Assembly: GCF_001584725.1 (NCBI RefSeq)
Contig: NZ_CP014606.1
Location: 682,001-746,000, forward strand
Direction: 5' to 3'
DNA from: an endosymbiont 'TC1' of Trimyema compressum
GTDB lineage: Bacteria > Bacillota > TC1
Length of the DNA: 64,000 bases
Each line of letters starts with the position of its first letter. The stretch's first letter is position 1. The notes beneath the pieces were generated by a model that was not told where the DNA came from, did no database searches, and saw nothing but the letters and a program-made list of their open reading frames with translations. Positions 11,227 through 22,293 of this stretch are shown in pieces. Made by a program: the position numbers and the translations under genes.

Positions 11227-11514
11227 ATGGAAGATAAAAGAATTAATATTGGTCAAATCCTAAAAAAAGTACAAAGTAAGTATATGTTAGCTATGATTGC
11301 AGCTAAAAGAGGTAGACAGCTAGCTTCAATGGAAGAAAAAGAAAAAAGAATAGAGGAAGAGCAGGATAAAAATAAATCATTAGAGCCTGTAGAATTTGCA
11401 GGTCATTTAAGCGATAAAGAAAGAGAAGCATTAAAAAATCATAAACCAATTATAGTTGCACTTAATGAGTTGGCTGAAGGTGAACTTGAGTTTTCATTTA
11501 ATGAGGAAAAATAA
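11227..11514 (+). CDS. rpoZ: RNA polymerase omega subunit
   Basis: 95 residues. ATG 11227 is chosen because GAGGAGTGAAGAA lies just before it; an ATG 24 bases upstream lies inside gmk and has no ribosome site. The YMLAMIAAKRGRQL helix is the omega signature, and the C-terminus is acidic. Omega helps assemble the beta-prime subunit. The gmk-rpoZ order is conserved in Firmicutes. Confidence 0.92.
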   Translation: MEDKRINIGQILKKVQSKYMLAMIAAKRGRQLASMEEKEKRIEEEQDKNKSLEPVEFAGHLSDKEREALKNHKPIIVALNELAEGELEFSFNEEK

Positions 11515-11516
11515 CA

Positions 11517-12518
11517 ATGAAAAGAAAAAGAATTCTTCTAGCCTTACATGAAGACGAGAAGGCCTACGGTGTTTTTCGGTTAATAGATGATTTTGAGAGT
11601 GCTGGCTTTGATGTTAATATTTTAAAGACTAAAGTTAGTGAAAATTTACTTCCATTCTATTATTGGGAAAAGTATTTAACGAAGGAGGGCTCTTTTGATT
11701 TTTTAATTGTATACCCTATAAATACTGAGTTTGAAGCCGATTTGGAAAGTGATAATAGAGAAAATGAGGTGGTGGATTTTCTGTTTGAAAACCAGCTACC
11801 TTATTTAGGTGTTACTGTTGATGAACGCTTTAATACCCAGTCTATTATTGAAACTGTTAAGTGTAATTTTAAAAGTAATAAACTGAACCAATATAGTTTT
11901 TTAGTAACAGTAGGTGGGCTAAAATCTTCTTTTGATAGTCAACATTATTTAGCTGGTTATCAAAACCCTAATTTTTTATATTCCCTGATAAAAAAAATAA
12001 CATTAGACGGTGGTTTGTTAACGGTTGTAACTACAGAGGATCAAAAACCAATTTCTTTTGCCGAAGATGTTATTTATGTGGAAAATATTGAAGAATATAA
12101 ATCTGTTTTAAACGCAAAAGCATTTAAGTATGATATAATATTGGATGGATGTAAGATTCCAAGATTTAGTTTATCCGATGGAGAAGAAGTCCATGTGGAG
12201 TATCAAAAATTTTATGCTGAACTAGAAGAGTCCTATTTACCTTTTAAAGATAAGGGTTTGCTTTCTAATAACCAGGTAATTATGAAATTTTTTGACGGTT
12301 ATGAGATGGATCTAGATAGCATAGATTACTATTTTGAAAACACCGGTATTCAGGGCATTATCAGCAATGAAAAGGATAATAAAAGCAGGACTGGATATAA
12401 AGGTTTTTCAAAACTATATACGAGAGAGCATTCACTTAGGGTTGTTTCTTATCAGAAAATTGACGAGTTAAGCCAAGCAGTGATTAATGAATGCATAACA
12501 ATGTTAGAAGGAAGTTGA
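11517..12518 (+). CDS. Diverged CoaBC-like protein lacking catalytic motifs
   Basis: 333 residues in one clean frame, 2 bases after rpoZ, where Firmicutes normally have coaBC (phosphopantothenoylcysteine decarboxylase/synthase, about 400 residues). The start, [20 protein letters not shown], follows the CoaC beta-alpha pattern. [18 protein letters not shown] and [14 protein letters not shown], then [15 protein letters not shown], follow the CoaB pattern (VTAGGTREPIDPVRYI; GAxVTLVSGP; VETAEEM). The residues that matter are gone: no active-site His, no PAMN, no NxSSGKMG, no CoaB Lys/Asn region. Either the enzyme has decayed without a frame break or it has a new role. Homology is inferred from position and pattern by eye. 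Confidence 0.6.
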   Translation: MKRKRILLALHEDEKAYGVFRLIDDFESAGFDVNILKTKVSENLLPFYYWEKYLTKEGSFDFLIVYPINTEFEADLESDNRENEVVDFLFENQLPYLGVTVDERFNTQSIIETVKCNFKSNKLNQYSFLVTVGGLKSSFDSQHYLAGYQNPNFLYSLIKKITLDGGLLTVVTTEDQKPISFAEDVIYVENIEEYKSVLNAKAFKYDIILDGCKIPRFSLSDGEEVHVEYQKFYAELEESYLPFKDKGLLSNNQVIMKFFDGYEMDLDSIDYYFENTGIQGIISNEKDNKSRTGYKGFSKLYTREHSLRVVSYQKIDELSQAVINECITMLEGS

Positions 12519-12523
12519 TAAAT

Positions 12524-13705
12524 ATGATTAAGAAATTTTTTACTTCAGAATCAGTAACTGAAGGCCATCCGGATAAAGTATGTGACCAAATATCTGATGC
12601 CGTATTAGACGCAATTTTAAGAGAAGATCCAAAAGGCAGAGTAGCATGTGAAACATTTGTTACAACTGGATTAGTTGTTGTAGCTGGTGAGATTTCCACA
12701 GACTGCTATATTGATATTCAAAAAGTTGTTCGTGAAACTATTAGAGAAATTGGTTATACAAGAGCAAAATATGGTTTTGACTGTGATACTTGTGGTGTTA
12801 TGGTTGCCTTAGATGAGCAATCTAAAGATATTTCTTTAGGGGTAGATTTATCAGAAGAAGGTAAACGGGGTGAGTATGCTTCAGAAGATGCTATTGGGGC
12901 TGGTGACCAGGGTATGATGTTCGGCTATGCATCTGATGAAACTGAGGGACTTATGCCTCTGCCAATTTTATTGGCTCATAAGCTTGCACAGAGACTTGCA
13001 GAAGTGCGAAAGTCCGGTGAACTCCCTTATTTAAGACCAGATGGCAAGACACAGGTAACTGTCGAATATGACGATGATAAACCAGTTAGAGTTGAAACAG
13101 TTGTTATTTCTACACAACATAATCCAACTGTGAAACAAGAAACAATTTATGAAGATATGATTGAGAAAGTTGTTAAACCTATTATAGATTCAAGTTTACT
13201 AGATGAAAATACTAAGTATCATATCAATCCAACAGGTAGATTTGTTATTGGTGGACCTCAGGGTGATACTGGTTTAACAGGTCGCAAAATCATTGTAGAC
13301 ACTTATGGTGGTGCTGCTGCTCATGGGGGCGGTGCTTTTAGTGGTAAAGATCCAACAAAAGTAGATCGTTCAGCTGCTTATGCAGCTCGTTATGTAGCAA
13401 AAAATATTGTAGCTGCGGGTCTTGCAAACCGTTGTGAAATTCAATTATCTTATGCAATTGGTATTGCTAAACCTATTTCTGTATTTGTAAATACATATGG
13501 AACTGGAAAAGTTGGAGACGATGTGCTGATTAGGCTTATTAATGAAAATTTTGATTTAAGACCTGCAGCAATTATTAGACATTTTGATTTGCGTAGACCA
13601 ATATATAGAAATACAGCGGCATATGGTCATTTCGGCAGACATGATTTAGATTTGCCTTGGGAAAAAGTAGATAAAGTTGAGGCGTTAAAGAAAGCTTTTC
13701 AATAG
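12524..13705 (+). CDS. metK: S-adenosylmethionine synthetase
   Basis: 393 residues from ATG 12524, chosen for AGGAAG just upstream and because the protein then starts [18 protein letters not shown] as in homologues. It makes SAM from methionine and ATP. Visible motifs are [25 protein letters not shown] and [16 protein letters not shown]. Length and ends are normal. It follows the CoaBC-like ORF by 5 bases. No S-box riboswitch is seen. SAM supply matters to the several methyltransferases and radical SAM enzymes nearby. Confidence 0.97.
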   Translation: MIKKFFTSESVTEGHPDKVCDQISDAVLDAILREDPKGRVACETFVTTGLVVVAGEISTDCYIDIQKVVRETIREIGYTRAKYGFDCDTCGVMVALDEQSKDISLGVDLSEEGKRGEYASEDAIGAGDQGMMFGYASDETEGLMPLPILLAHKLAQRLAEVRKSGELPYLRPDGKTQVTVEYDDDKPVRVETVVISTQHNPTVKQETIYEDMIEKVVKPIIDSSLLDENTKYHINPTGRFVIGGPQGDTGLTGRKIIVDTYGGAAAHGGGAFSGKDPTKVDRSAAYAARYVAKNIVAAGLANRCEIQLSYAIGIAKPISVFVNTYGTGKVGDDVLIRLINENFDLRPAAIIRHFDLRRPIYRNTAAYGHFGRHDLDLPWEKVDKVEALKKAFQ

Positions 13706-14230
13706 GAAAGAAGTGTTTTCTCATTCAGTATCCAGTTAGAAATATATTTATAAATCATTTTGACCCATAACCTACGAGATAATCTCCCAAGCAACTTCTT
13801 TTGGTGCTGGGTTAGGAAAACATGATGTTGAAATTGTTTTGCCATATTATATAACGATGGAAAAATTTATACTGCTCTGTATGAGATCCTATCTGTAGGT
13901 GGTCGTTATCCTCATGGTGGTATAATGAATGTTTTTTCTGAAGATTCAGCTATAAGAGATGAAATGATTCGCTGTTGTCGAGATATTAGCGCATATTTAA
14001 ATATTAATATAGTAGGTTTTCACACTGAAGTAATTAAAGGATTATCTACGTCATTTGTTATTTCTTTATTTAGTAAGGCCAATAAGAATAAGTTAAGATT
14101 TAATATAGGGCAAGATGGCCACTGGGTTTATTTTCTTAGATGTGATGACGATGAAATAGATGCAATGAATTTGGAGTATTTTGTACCTCTTGAGACATTT
14201 AGAAGTCTTGTTGATACTATTTGGAATTGA
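13706..14230 (+). pseudogene. Relic resembling AIR-synthase-related / alpha-ribazole kinase protein
   Basis: No intact gene. From about 13764 one frame reads EIISQATSFGAGLGKHDVEI. A second frame, after a shift near 13850, reads KIYTALYEILSVGGRYPHGG and runs to a stop at 14230. The pattern (Gly-rich start, DVE-V-P, YTA-EILSVGxRP) recalls the N-terminal half of PurM-like AIR-synthase-related proteins such as alpha-ribazole kinase, but this is by-eye similarity only. An in-frame stop at 13761 and the shift make it a pseudogene. The ORF from 13928 could still give 101 residues. Confidence 0.4.
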
Positions 14231-14455
14231 TGAGATTTATATTCTTAAAAATGAAAGTATAAAAAGGTGTACAAAAATTAATCGAAAACACTAATTGTTT
14301 CCTTGTAGAAAACAGAGAAAACAAGGTAAGTCATTTAACTAAAATCAAGGAAGGCAGAGGTTTTCTTTTGTTAACTCCTTATAAAATCAAACAAAAACAA
14401 TTAAACAATTTAACATTTCATGAGGTAGGTTGTTTAATTAAAAAACGATAAAGTT
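14231..14455 (+). other. Gene-poor stretch with an unidentified coding remnant
   Basis: From about 14278 one frame is open for some 55 codons without a clear start (fragment KIKEGRGFLLLTPYKIKQKQ, ending GCLIKKR at 14451). I do not recognise it. It may be the end of the broken gene before it or of another lost gene. There is no ribosome site, and the terminator at 14456 follows at once, which supports its being the tail of a former transcript. Confidence 0.3.
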
Positions 14456-14479
14456 AAAAAGAGCCTTAGGGCTCTTTTT
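14456..14479 (+). terminator. Rho-independent terminator
   Basis: A 10-bp stem (14456-14465 with 14470-14479) with a 4-base loop ends in five T. It closes the metK-side transcript. About 30 bases later a TATAAT at 14509-14514 probably starts the radical SAM transcript; no good -35 is seen. Confidence 0.8.
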
Positions 14480-14537
14480 AAATGGCTTTTCTCTCTTTTA
14501 TATTATGCTATAATAAAGAGAATGAGAGGAGATTTCA

Positions 14538-15410
14538 ATGCATGAAATAGTGGCTAAGAGTCTGTTAATTAAAACAAAGAAGCCATCTATGTGGTTTCAT
14601 GTTATGTACAACATGAATATTTATAGAGGATGCAGCCATGGCTGTATCTATTATGATTCAAGAAGTACTTGCTATCAAATTGGAGACTTTGAAGATATAG
14701 GTGTTAAAACCAATGCTATTGAAATTTTAAAAAAAGAATTACCTAGGAAACGGGTAAAAGGAATGATTGGAACAGGAGCCATGAGCGATCCTTACATACC
14801 ATTAGAAAAAAGTTGAATTTAACGGGGCAGGCTTTAGGGCTAATTGCTGAAAACCGTTACCCGGTTACTATAGTTACAAAAAGCAATCTTGTTTTAAAAG
14901 ATATTGATGCATTAATGGAAATTAATAAAATGCTTGCTGTAGTAGTTTTTACCCTTACAACTGTAGATGATGAAATTGCTAAAATAATATAACCGTATGC
15001 CCCTCTACCTTCAAAACGGTTGGAAGCCATGGGAATATTATCTGCTTTAGGTATTTATGTTGGTGTAACGATGATGCCAATTCTACCATTTATTGAGGAT
15101 AATATTAGGGATATTGTTAAGGAGAGCAAAAAGTATGGCGCTTCCTTTATTATTCCTGCTTTTGGGATGACCAACAGGGAAGGACAACGAGAGTACTACT
15201 ATAAGAAATTAGAGGAGTATTTTCCAGGAGTAAAGGAAAAGTATCTTAAAAAATTTGACAGCCAGCCGTTACAATTGTTCAGCTAACAACTGGCGCCAAT
15301 TAAATAATCAATTTACCCTTTTATGTAGGGAAAATGGTTTAGTATATGAAATGAGTAAGTTAAAAAAATATGGAGATATGAGCTACCAATTATCTTTATT
15401 TAATGATTAG
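14538..15410 (+). pseudogene. Radical SAM protein, SplB/Rv2578c-like, inactivated
   Basis: This relates to the radical SAM family near spore photoproduct lyase (YRGCSHGCIY...; GTGAMSDPYIPLE; TIVTKSNLVLKDID; YQLSLF at the end). It has four kinds of damage. The cluster motif CxxxCxxC reads CSHGCIYY, with Tyr (TAT) for the third Cys. A base is missing in the A6 run at 14806-14811. TAA at 14990-14992 replaces the Glu expected in I-E-P-Y-A-P. The frame shifts again near 15285. The start ATG 14538 has a good GAGAGGAGA site. It is non-functional; the ancestral function is uncertain. Confidence 0.85.
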
Positions 15411-15421
15411 GAAGGAGCAGT

Positions 15422-17848
15422 ATGAATAACAAAATAGAATTGCTAGCCCCAGCAGGGAGAATCGAACAACTAAAGGCTGCTGCAGTAAATGGTGCAGATG
15501 CTGTCTACTTTGGCGGTAGCGCTTTTTCAGCTAGGCAAAGTGCTCGAAATTTTTCAGATGAGGAAATAATAATTGCGCGTCGTTTAACTAAAAAATATAA
15601 TGTGAAAATGTTTTGTGCTATTAACACATTATTGTATAAAGAGGATGTATAAGAAGCCTTAGTTTTCATTGATTGGCTAAGTCAGATTGGCATTGATGGC
15701 GTTATTGTTCAGGATGTAGGCTTAATGAATTTAGTCTTGAAATATTGCCCTGAGATGGATGTACATACTAGTACTCAAATGACAATTGCCAATATAGAAA
15801 CAATTACCTATTTAAAGAATATTGGCGTAAAGAGAGTTGTGGTTCCTAGAGAGTCTAGTCTTGCGGATATTAAAGTACTAAGTGAAGGTGGCTTGGAACT
15901 AGAAGCTTTTGTACATGGGGCTATTTGTATTAGCTATTCAGGACAATGTCTTCTGTCTAGTATGATTGGTGGTAGAAGTGGAAATAAGGGGGCTTGTGCC
16001 CAACCTTGTCGACTTACCTATAATTTATACTTAGGAATTAAGAAGTAGTTGCTCCAAGGGCCCATTATCTAAGTCCTAAAGATTTACTATTAATTGATTC
16101 TGTGCAGCAGATGATTAATGCAGGTATTAATTCTTTTAAAATTGAAGGCAGAATGAAAACACCTGAATATGTAGCAGAGTCTGTAAAATACTATCGCAAG
16201 GCTATTGATGTTTATTATAAAGGGACCCCTTATAAATTAAGTGAAGCTGAAAAACAGAATTTGTTAGAGGTATTTAATAGAGATTTCACAGAAGGTTATT
16301 TGAAAGGTATTAAAGATAGGGCCCTTATGAGTCACAAAAAGCCTAACCATAGAGGTGTTTTTTGGGACGGGTTGTAGAGTATCAAGGGCATAAAGCAACT
16401 ATTTTACTAAAAAATGATTTAGATCTAGGGGACAAAATTGCTTTTTGGACAAAAAGGGATGGTCGTGTTGTTACTGAAGTTGGTAAAATTGAATTAAATG
16501 GCAACATAGTGAAAAGAGGATTCACAATGGACAAACGATTGTAATTGATGTGCCAAGAAAAATCGGTAAAGAAGACAGGGTTTTTAAAATTGAGAGCAGT
16601 CAACGTAAACTTCTACTTACTGAACAAATTAAAAAATTAGAAAACAAAGATAAAATTCTCTTAGACGTTAAGTTTTCTGGGGAAATCGGTAAGCCACTTC
16701 TGCTAACTATGAAAACAGAAAAGGGTTAGAAGTAACAAGAGCATCAAAGATCCGCCTAGAAAAAGCGCTACAGCATCCACTAGATGAAAAAATTTTAAGA
16801 GGTCAAATACGTCTTGGCAATACGAAGTATACACTAAATTCCTTAATTAATGAAATTAAAGGAGCCTGTATTATACCTAAAAGTACACTTAATCAATTGA
16901 GGAGAGAGTGTATTGAAGCTTTAGATACCTTGTTCCATAGTGGAAAGAAAGCTGTTTCTGTGAAATTAAATTTACCTCTTAAATCAATAGCTGAAATCAA
17001 AGTTGAAGCTACTGTTTCAACTATTGACCAACTGAAGTTTGCTTTAGAACAAGGGGTGGAAAAAGTTTTTTATCCACTCCTGCCATTTAAGGGAATAGCA
17101 GAAAACTTATTGGCTTATTTAGAAAATAAACCAGCTGAAATACTTGATAGAATAGGCTTAGTTCTACCCAATATTGTCAGGGAAGAGGAAATGCCTGTTT
17201 TAGAAGAAGCTTTTGATTTATTCTATCCTAAAATAAGCTTATTTAAAGCAAATACTTTAGACCAATTAGTATATTTAAAAAATAGAAAATTACCTTTTAT
17301 TAGAGGGGTTAGCCATTTAAATATTTATAATCCTTACACATATGTTGCCCTAAAAGAAGCTTTTGGAGCTGAATGTCTTAGTCTTTCAAGAGAATTAAAT
17401 ATGAAAAACTTAAGTGATTTTAAAGGTAATAGGAGCTTATTAGTCTATGGAGCTTTGCCTTTAATGGTTCTTGAGCATTGTGTTATTAATGGTAGCATAG
17501 GTTGTCAGGGTAAAGCTTGCGGGAAATTTGACTATACTTTAAAAGATAGGAAAAATGTGCTCTTTCCTTTGAAGACAGATGCCTTATGTAAAACCCATAT
17601 TTTTAATAGTAAAAACTTATTTATCAATGAAGATGTTGAGTCCTTGCATAAAAAGAAATTTAGTGATTTTGAGTTAGACTTTTCATTAGATAGCCTAGAA
17701 ACAATGGAAAAAGTTCTAACTGGTTATTTATTTCTATTTAAGAGTTTGGAAAATCAAAAAAAATAATCAGGTTTCAAAAGCTATTGAGAATTTAAAAAAT
17801 ACCGTGTATAACTATACTAAAGGTCATTATCATAGAGGAGTTAATTGA
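15422..17848 (+). pseudogene. U32 family peptidase (long YrrN-like form), ruined
   Basis: The start ATG 15422 has AGGAGC upstream. Pieces match the long U32 family (with DUF3656): ELLAPAGRIEQLKAAAVNGA, DAVYFGG, VIVQDVGLM, DVHTSTQMTIAN, the cysteine region GNKGACAQPCRLTYN, FKIEGRMKTPEYVAESVKYY, and a typical end TKGHYHRGVN at 17848. Lesions: in-frame TAA at 15650, then frame changes near 16045, 16370, 16540, 16715 and 17755. These proteins are linked to tRNA/rRNA hydroxylation or collagenase-like activity in relatives. At least six lesions rule out expression. Confidence 0.88.
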
Positions 17849-17849
17849 A

Positions 17850-20185
17850 ATGATGATTGAGAAAACTCAAATGGTTCTTGAGTTGGCAGAAATTAGAAAG
17901 CGTTTAGCTGCCTTTTGTAGCCATCCATTAGCAGGGGATTGGGCAATAAATATGGAACTAGCTTCTAGTTATGAAGAAACTGAAAGCAGGCTATTTGAAA
18001 CAAGCTGTGCTATGGATATAAAAAGAGAATACCCCTTGTTAAAGTCAGGAGGATTACCTCCAATGGATTTAACGATTCAAAAAAAATAAGAAAGAATCCC
18101 TATTAAAAGAAGAAGATTTATTTAATTTGCTTAGGCTTTTGGAAGTAACTAGCCGAAGTTAAAGGTTTTTTAAAGAGCCAATTGAAATACCGCTTTTTTC
18201 TAATTTAATTCAGCTTTTAATGACTAAAGATGACTTGAAAAATATTTTAAATAATACGATAGATGAAACATTAGTTATTTTAGATACAGGAAGCCCAGCT
18301 TTAAAAGAAATTAGACGAAAACTGCTACAATTGAAGAATAAAGAGAAAACTATTGTGGAGAATATGACAAAAAAGGTTCGTATGTTTCTTTTTTACAAGA
18401 GCCTATTGTAGTTAAAAGAGGCGATAGCTATTGCTTAAGTGTTAAGAGAGAGTATGGTCATAAAGTAAGCGGGGGTTAGTTCAAGATACTTCTAGTACTG
18501 GTAGTACTATATTTATTGAACTGAGAGAAGCCATTCAAATTAGAAGCGATAGAGGTGTTCTTAAAAGAGAAGAAAAAGAAGAAATTGATAGAATCTTGAG
18601 AAGTATATCAGAATGGGCTTATTTAGAGTCTAGGGATTTAGAAAGTAATTTTAAAGGGTTAGGCTATTATAATTTTTATTTAGCTAAGGCATCATTATTG
18701 TCTCAAATGAGAGGTATAGTACCGGATTTAAACAATAAAGGTATTATGGAAATATATTCTGGTAAACGCCCTCTACTAGAAGGAAATGTTGTTCCTAATA
18801 ATGTATTCTTAGGCGAAAAATTTCATACTTTAATTATTACAGGTCCTAATACCGGGGGTAAAACAGTTGTATTAAAAATGGTAGGTTTATTTTCACTAAT
18901 GGTTCGATTAGGGTTAGGCGTACCTGCTAGAATAGGCACTAAAATGCCTTTTTTTTAAAAAAGTATTTGCTCAAATTGGTGATGAACAGAGTATAGAGCA
19001 GTCTTTAAGTACTTTTTCATCTCATATGGTGCAAATTAAAGAAATGGTAGATGAAGGCGATTATCAATCTCTATTGCTTTTTGATGAGCTAGGTAGTGGT
19101 ACTGATCCCTCAGAAGGCAGTAGTTTAGCCATGGCTATCTTAACTCATCTAGGAGAAAATGGTTCGAGAACAATTGCCACAACTCACTATGGTGAGTTAA
19201 AAGCATTTACTTATGAAAATGAGGGCTTTGAAAATGGTTCAGTTACATTTTGATGAGAATACTTTATCCCCTTACTTATAAACTAGTAATTGGAACGCCT
19301 GGGGCTAGTTTAGGTATTGCAGTTGCCCAACCGTTATGGTTTAGATCCTAGTGTTATTGAAATGGCCAAAAATTTTCAACAAGAAGGCGCTTTAGAGGTT
19401 TCAGCATTAATTGTTGACTTAGATAAAACTAGAAATGAACTTAAAGAAGAAACAATAAAAGTAAATAAACTGAAAAAAGAGTTGACTAATGCGAGAGAAG
19501 CTTTGGAAAAAGACAAAGATAAGTTTGAAGAAAAACGTAAGGATAAACTTCAAAAAGAGCAAAAGAAAGCGGAGCTGGAACTTTATAATCTCAGAATTGA
19601 ATCATAAAAAATAATTGAAGCATTAAAAGAACAATTTAAAAATAAACCTGAAATAACTAATCAAATCAGAAAGAAAATTAAGGGACTTGAAAACAAGTTT
19701 TTAAAAACCAATACAGTGAATACAAGAGAAGGTTTAAAATCTGTTGAGGTTGGGGACTCAGTCTTAGTTTATTCTGTTAATAAGGAAGGGACTGTTGAGT
19801 TTATAGACACTCATAAAAAAACTGCTCATGTTAAGGTTGGTCTGATGACTATAAAAGTACCTTTCAATGGATTGGGAAAAATAAAGACTGTGGAGACTGT
19901 AGAATCTGTAATGCCAAGTTGAGGAAACTTTAAAAGCAATTATGTTGCTACAGAAATTGATGTTCGCGGTCATAATATAGAGGATGGCGTCTATCTAGTG
20001 GATAAGTATTTAGATGATGTCTATCTTGGTAATTATCCATTTGTGAGGATTATTCATGGTAAAGGAACTGGTGTTCTTCAAAAAGGCATCTGGAGTTATT
20101 TGAAAAACATCCTCATATAAAAGAGTTTAGGTTAGGTGAAACAGGATAAGGCGGTACTGGCGTGACTGTCGTATATTTTAAATAA
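17850..20185 (+). pseudogene. mutS2: Endonuclease MutS2, ruined
   Basis: MutS2 suppresses recombination or rescues collided ribosomes in other bacteria. The remains keep Walker A GPNTGGKTVVLK (about 18845), Walker [20 protein letters not shown] (about 19075), the coiled-coil linker, and the C-terminal Smr domain (DVRGHNIEDGVYLVDKY; RIIHGKGTGVLQ). They lie in at least seven frame pieces. In-frame stops also occur near 18159, at 19605 and at 20147-20149, where TAA replaces the Glu of GEGGTGVT. The gene follows U32, its normal neighbour. Inactive. Confidence 0.92.
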
Positions 20186-20196
20186 AGGAGAAGTAA

Positions 20197-21149
20197 ATGG
20201 ATATTAGTGAACTGGAAAAAGGTGAAGAAATTATTACATTTTTTTAGTAAAAGAACAGAATCTAAAAGATGCTACTAATGGCAAATATTTAGACTTGCTG
20301 TTAGTTGATAAAACAGGGGAAATAACGGCTAAGTTTTGGCGCTGTGATCCAGTGAAGGTTCAGCCAATTGTAAGAGGCACTTTAGTCAAAGTAAAAGCTA
20401 AGGTTGAGGAATACAGAGGTGCTTTACAACTTAATATTGTGCAAATTAGAGAAGCCATACCGGAAGACAACATTGACAAGGCTTTTTTTATTAAAAATGC
20501 TCCTCTTTCTGGGGAGATCATGTATGAAATGCTAATAGATACTATTAATAGTTTTACTTTTGAACCTATTAAAACTATTGTTAGTAAAAGAGTAACAGAA
20601 ATTAAAGAAAAACTCTTATATTATCCTGCGGCTAAGTCAATTCATCATAGCTTTATTGGAGGACTTTTATATCATACCACTACAATGGTCCAAATTGGTG
20701 AGAAACTATTGCCTATTTATCCATTTCTAGATAGAAACGTTTTGTTAGCAGGTATTATTCTTCATGATTTAGATAAAACTGAAGAGATGATTGCTGATGA
20801 ATTTGGGGTAGAAGATTATACACTTAAAGGTAATTTGCTGGGACATTTAGTAACAGGTGTTACTCATATTAACCGTATTGGTAAAGAAGCAGGAATTGAT
20901 GAAGAAATTATTATCGTGTTGGAGCATTTAGTATTGTCCCATCATAATAAAGCTGAATTTGGTAGTCCTAAACCTCCTGCACTACCAGAAGCAGAGCTTT
21001 TACATTTAATTGATAACATTGATGCTAAAATGAATCAATATGATTATATTTATAGTCACTTAGAGCCAGGTACATTTTCTGATAGAATTTATACTTTAGA
21101 TAATAGACATATTTACAAACCGAAATGGAGAGAGAATAATGGAATTTAA
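20197..21149 (+). pseudogene. yhaM: YhaM-type 3'-5' exoribonuclease, one frameshift
   Basis: The gene begins MDISELEKGEEIITFF and hits a stop inside a T7 run (20239-20245). One more T gives LVKEQNLKDATNGKYLDLLL and an uninterrupted frame to 21149, about 317 residues. It contains an OB-fold (GKYLDLLLVDKTGEITAKFW) and an HD domain (SIHHSFIGGLLYHTTTM, ILHDLDKTEEM, LSHHN). This is the only lesion, so a base-calling error, a new mutation or slippage are all open. The end overlaps the next gene by 11 bases. Confidence 0.85.
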
Positions 21150-22293
21150 TTTAATTGCTACTGCTACATTTGGTTTAGAAGCTATTGTAAAAAGGGAGGT
21201 AGAGGAACTAGGCTATCCTATTACTGAAACATTTAATGGTGGTGTTCTTTTTAAAGGAGGTGGAGAAGCCATTAAGAAATGTAATTTATATTTGCGTTCA
21301 GCCGATCGTGTTTTAATTTGTGTCAATAAGTTTAAGGCTTATTCCTTTGAGGAGCTTTTTGACAATACATACAGTATTCCTTGGGAGGATTTTATTCCTA
21401 ATAAGGCTACTTTCCCAGTAGTTGGCAAATCAATTAAGTCACTACTACATAGCGTGCCTAATTGTCAAAAAATGGTGAAAAAAGCAATTGCAACTCGTTT
21501 AGGAGAATACTATAAGACAAACTGGATTGAGGAGACTGGACCTCTCTATAAAATTGAAGTTACTCTTTTAAAAGATGAGGTAATATTAACAATTGATACG
21601 ACAGGTCCAGGACTTCATAAAAGAGGCTACCGAAATTTAACTGGCTATGCGCCTTTAAAAGAGACTTTGGCGGCTGCTTTAGTCGATTTAAGTTATTATA
21701 GCCAAGATAGATTTTTATATGATCCTTTTTGTGGAACAGGCACTATTCTAATAGAGGCTGCAATGAAAGTTTTAAATATACCACCAGGCTTAAACCGTTC
21801 TTTTGTTTGTGAAACTTGGGAAAATCTAGGGACAGGTGATTTTGCAAAAATTCGAGAAGAAGGAAGAGATTCTATTCTCAATGAGGAGCTAAATATTTTT
21901 GGCAGTGATGTAGACGGTAGTCAATTATCGTTGGCTAGGGCTCACATTGAAAATGCTGGCTTGGAAGGGAAAATTCATGTTCAAAAATTAGATGTTAAGG
22001 AATTTAAAAGTTCTAAAAAATATGGTATTATCATTGCTAATCCACCTTATGGTGAACGCATGGGAAGCGCTGAGTCTGTTCAACCCCTTTATAAATATAT
22101 GGGTGGGTTTTATGAAGAACATCCAACTTGGTCCTGTTATTTTTTAACTGCCTATAAGGATTTTGAAAAAGTATTTGGACAAAAAGCAAGCCGTAGAAGA
22201 AAGCTGTACAACGGAAAAATAGAATGTACCTATTACCAGTATTTAGGACCTAAGCCACCAATGAGAAAGGATGTTGACAATGAAGGAAAATAA
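21139..22293 (+). CDS. THUMP-domain class I rRNA methyltransferase (RlmL/YpsC family)
   Basis: 384 residues, intact. The N-terminal THUMP RNA-binding domain (about 1-155) starts with FNLIATATFGLEAIVKREVE. The methyltransferase domain has the SAM loop DPFCGTGTILIEAA near residue 195 and the catalytic NPPYGERMG near 300, as in enzymes making N2-methylguanosine in 23S rRNA (the position is inferred from the family). It starts inside the end of yhaM with its own GGAGAGA site. It probably still depends on SAM from metK. Confidence 0.93.
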   Translation: MEFNLIATATFGLEAIVKREVEELGYPITETFNGGVLFKGGGEAIKKCNLYLRSADRVLICVNKFKAYSFEELFDNTYSIPWEDFIPNKATFPVVGKSIKSLLHSVPNCQKMVKKAIATRLGEYYKTNWIEETGPLYKIEVTLLKDEVILTIDTTGPGLHKRGYRNLTGYAPLKETLAAALVDLSYYSQDRFLYDPFCGTGTILIEAAMKVLNIPPGLNRSFVCETWENLGTGDFAKIREEGRDSILNEELNIFGSDVDGSQLSLARAHIENAGLEGKIHVQKLDVKEFKSSKKYGIIIANPPYGERMGSAESVQPLYKYMGGFYEEHPTWSCYFLTAYKDFEKVFGQKASRRRKLYNGKIECTYYQYLGPKPPMRKDVDNEGK

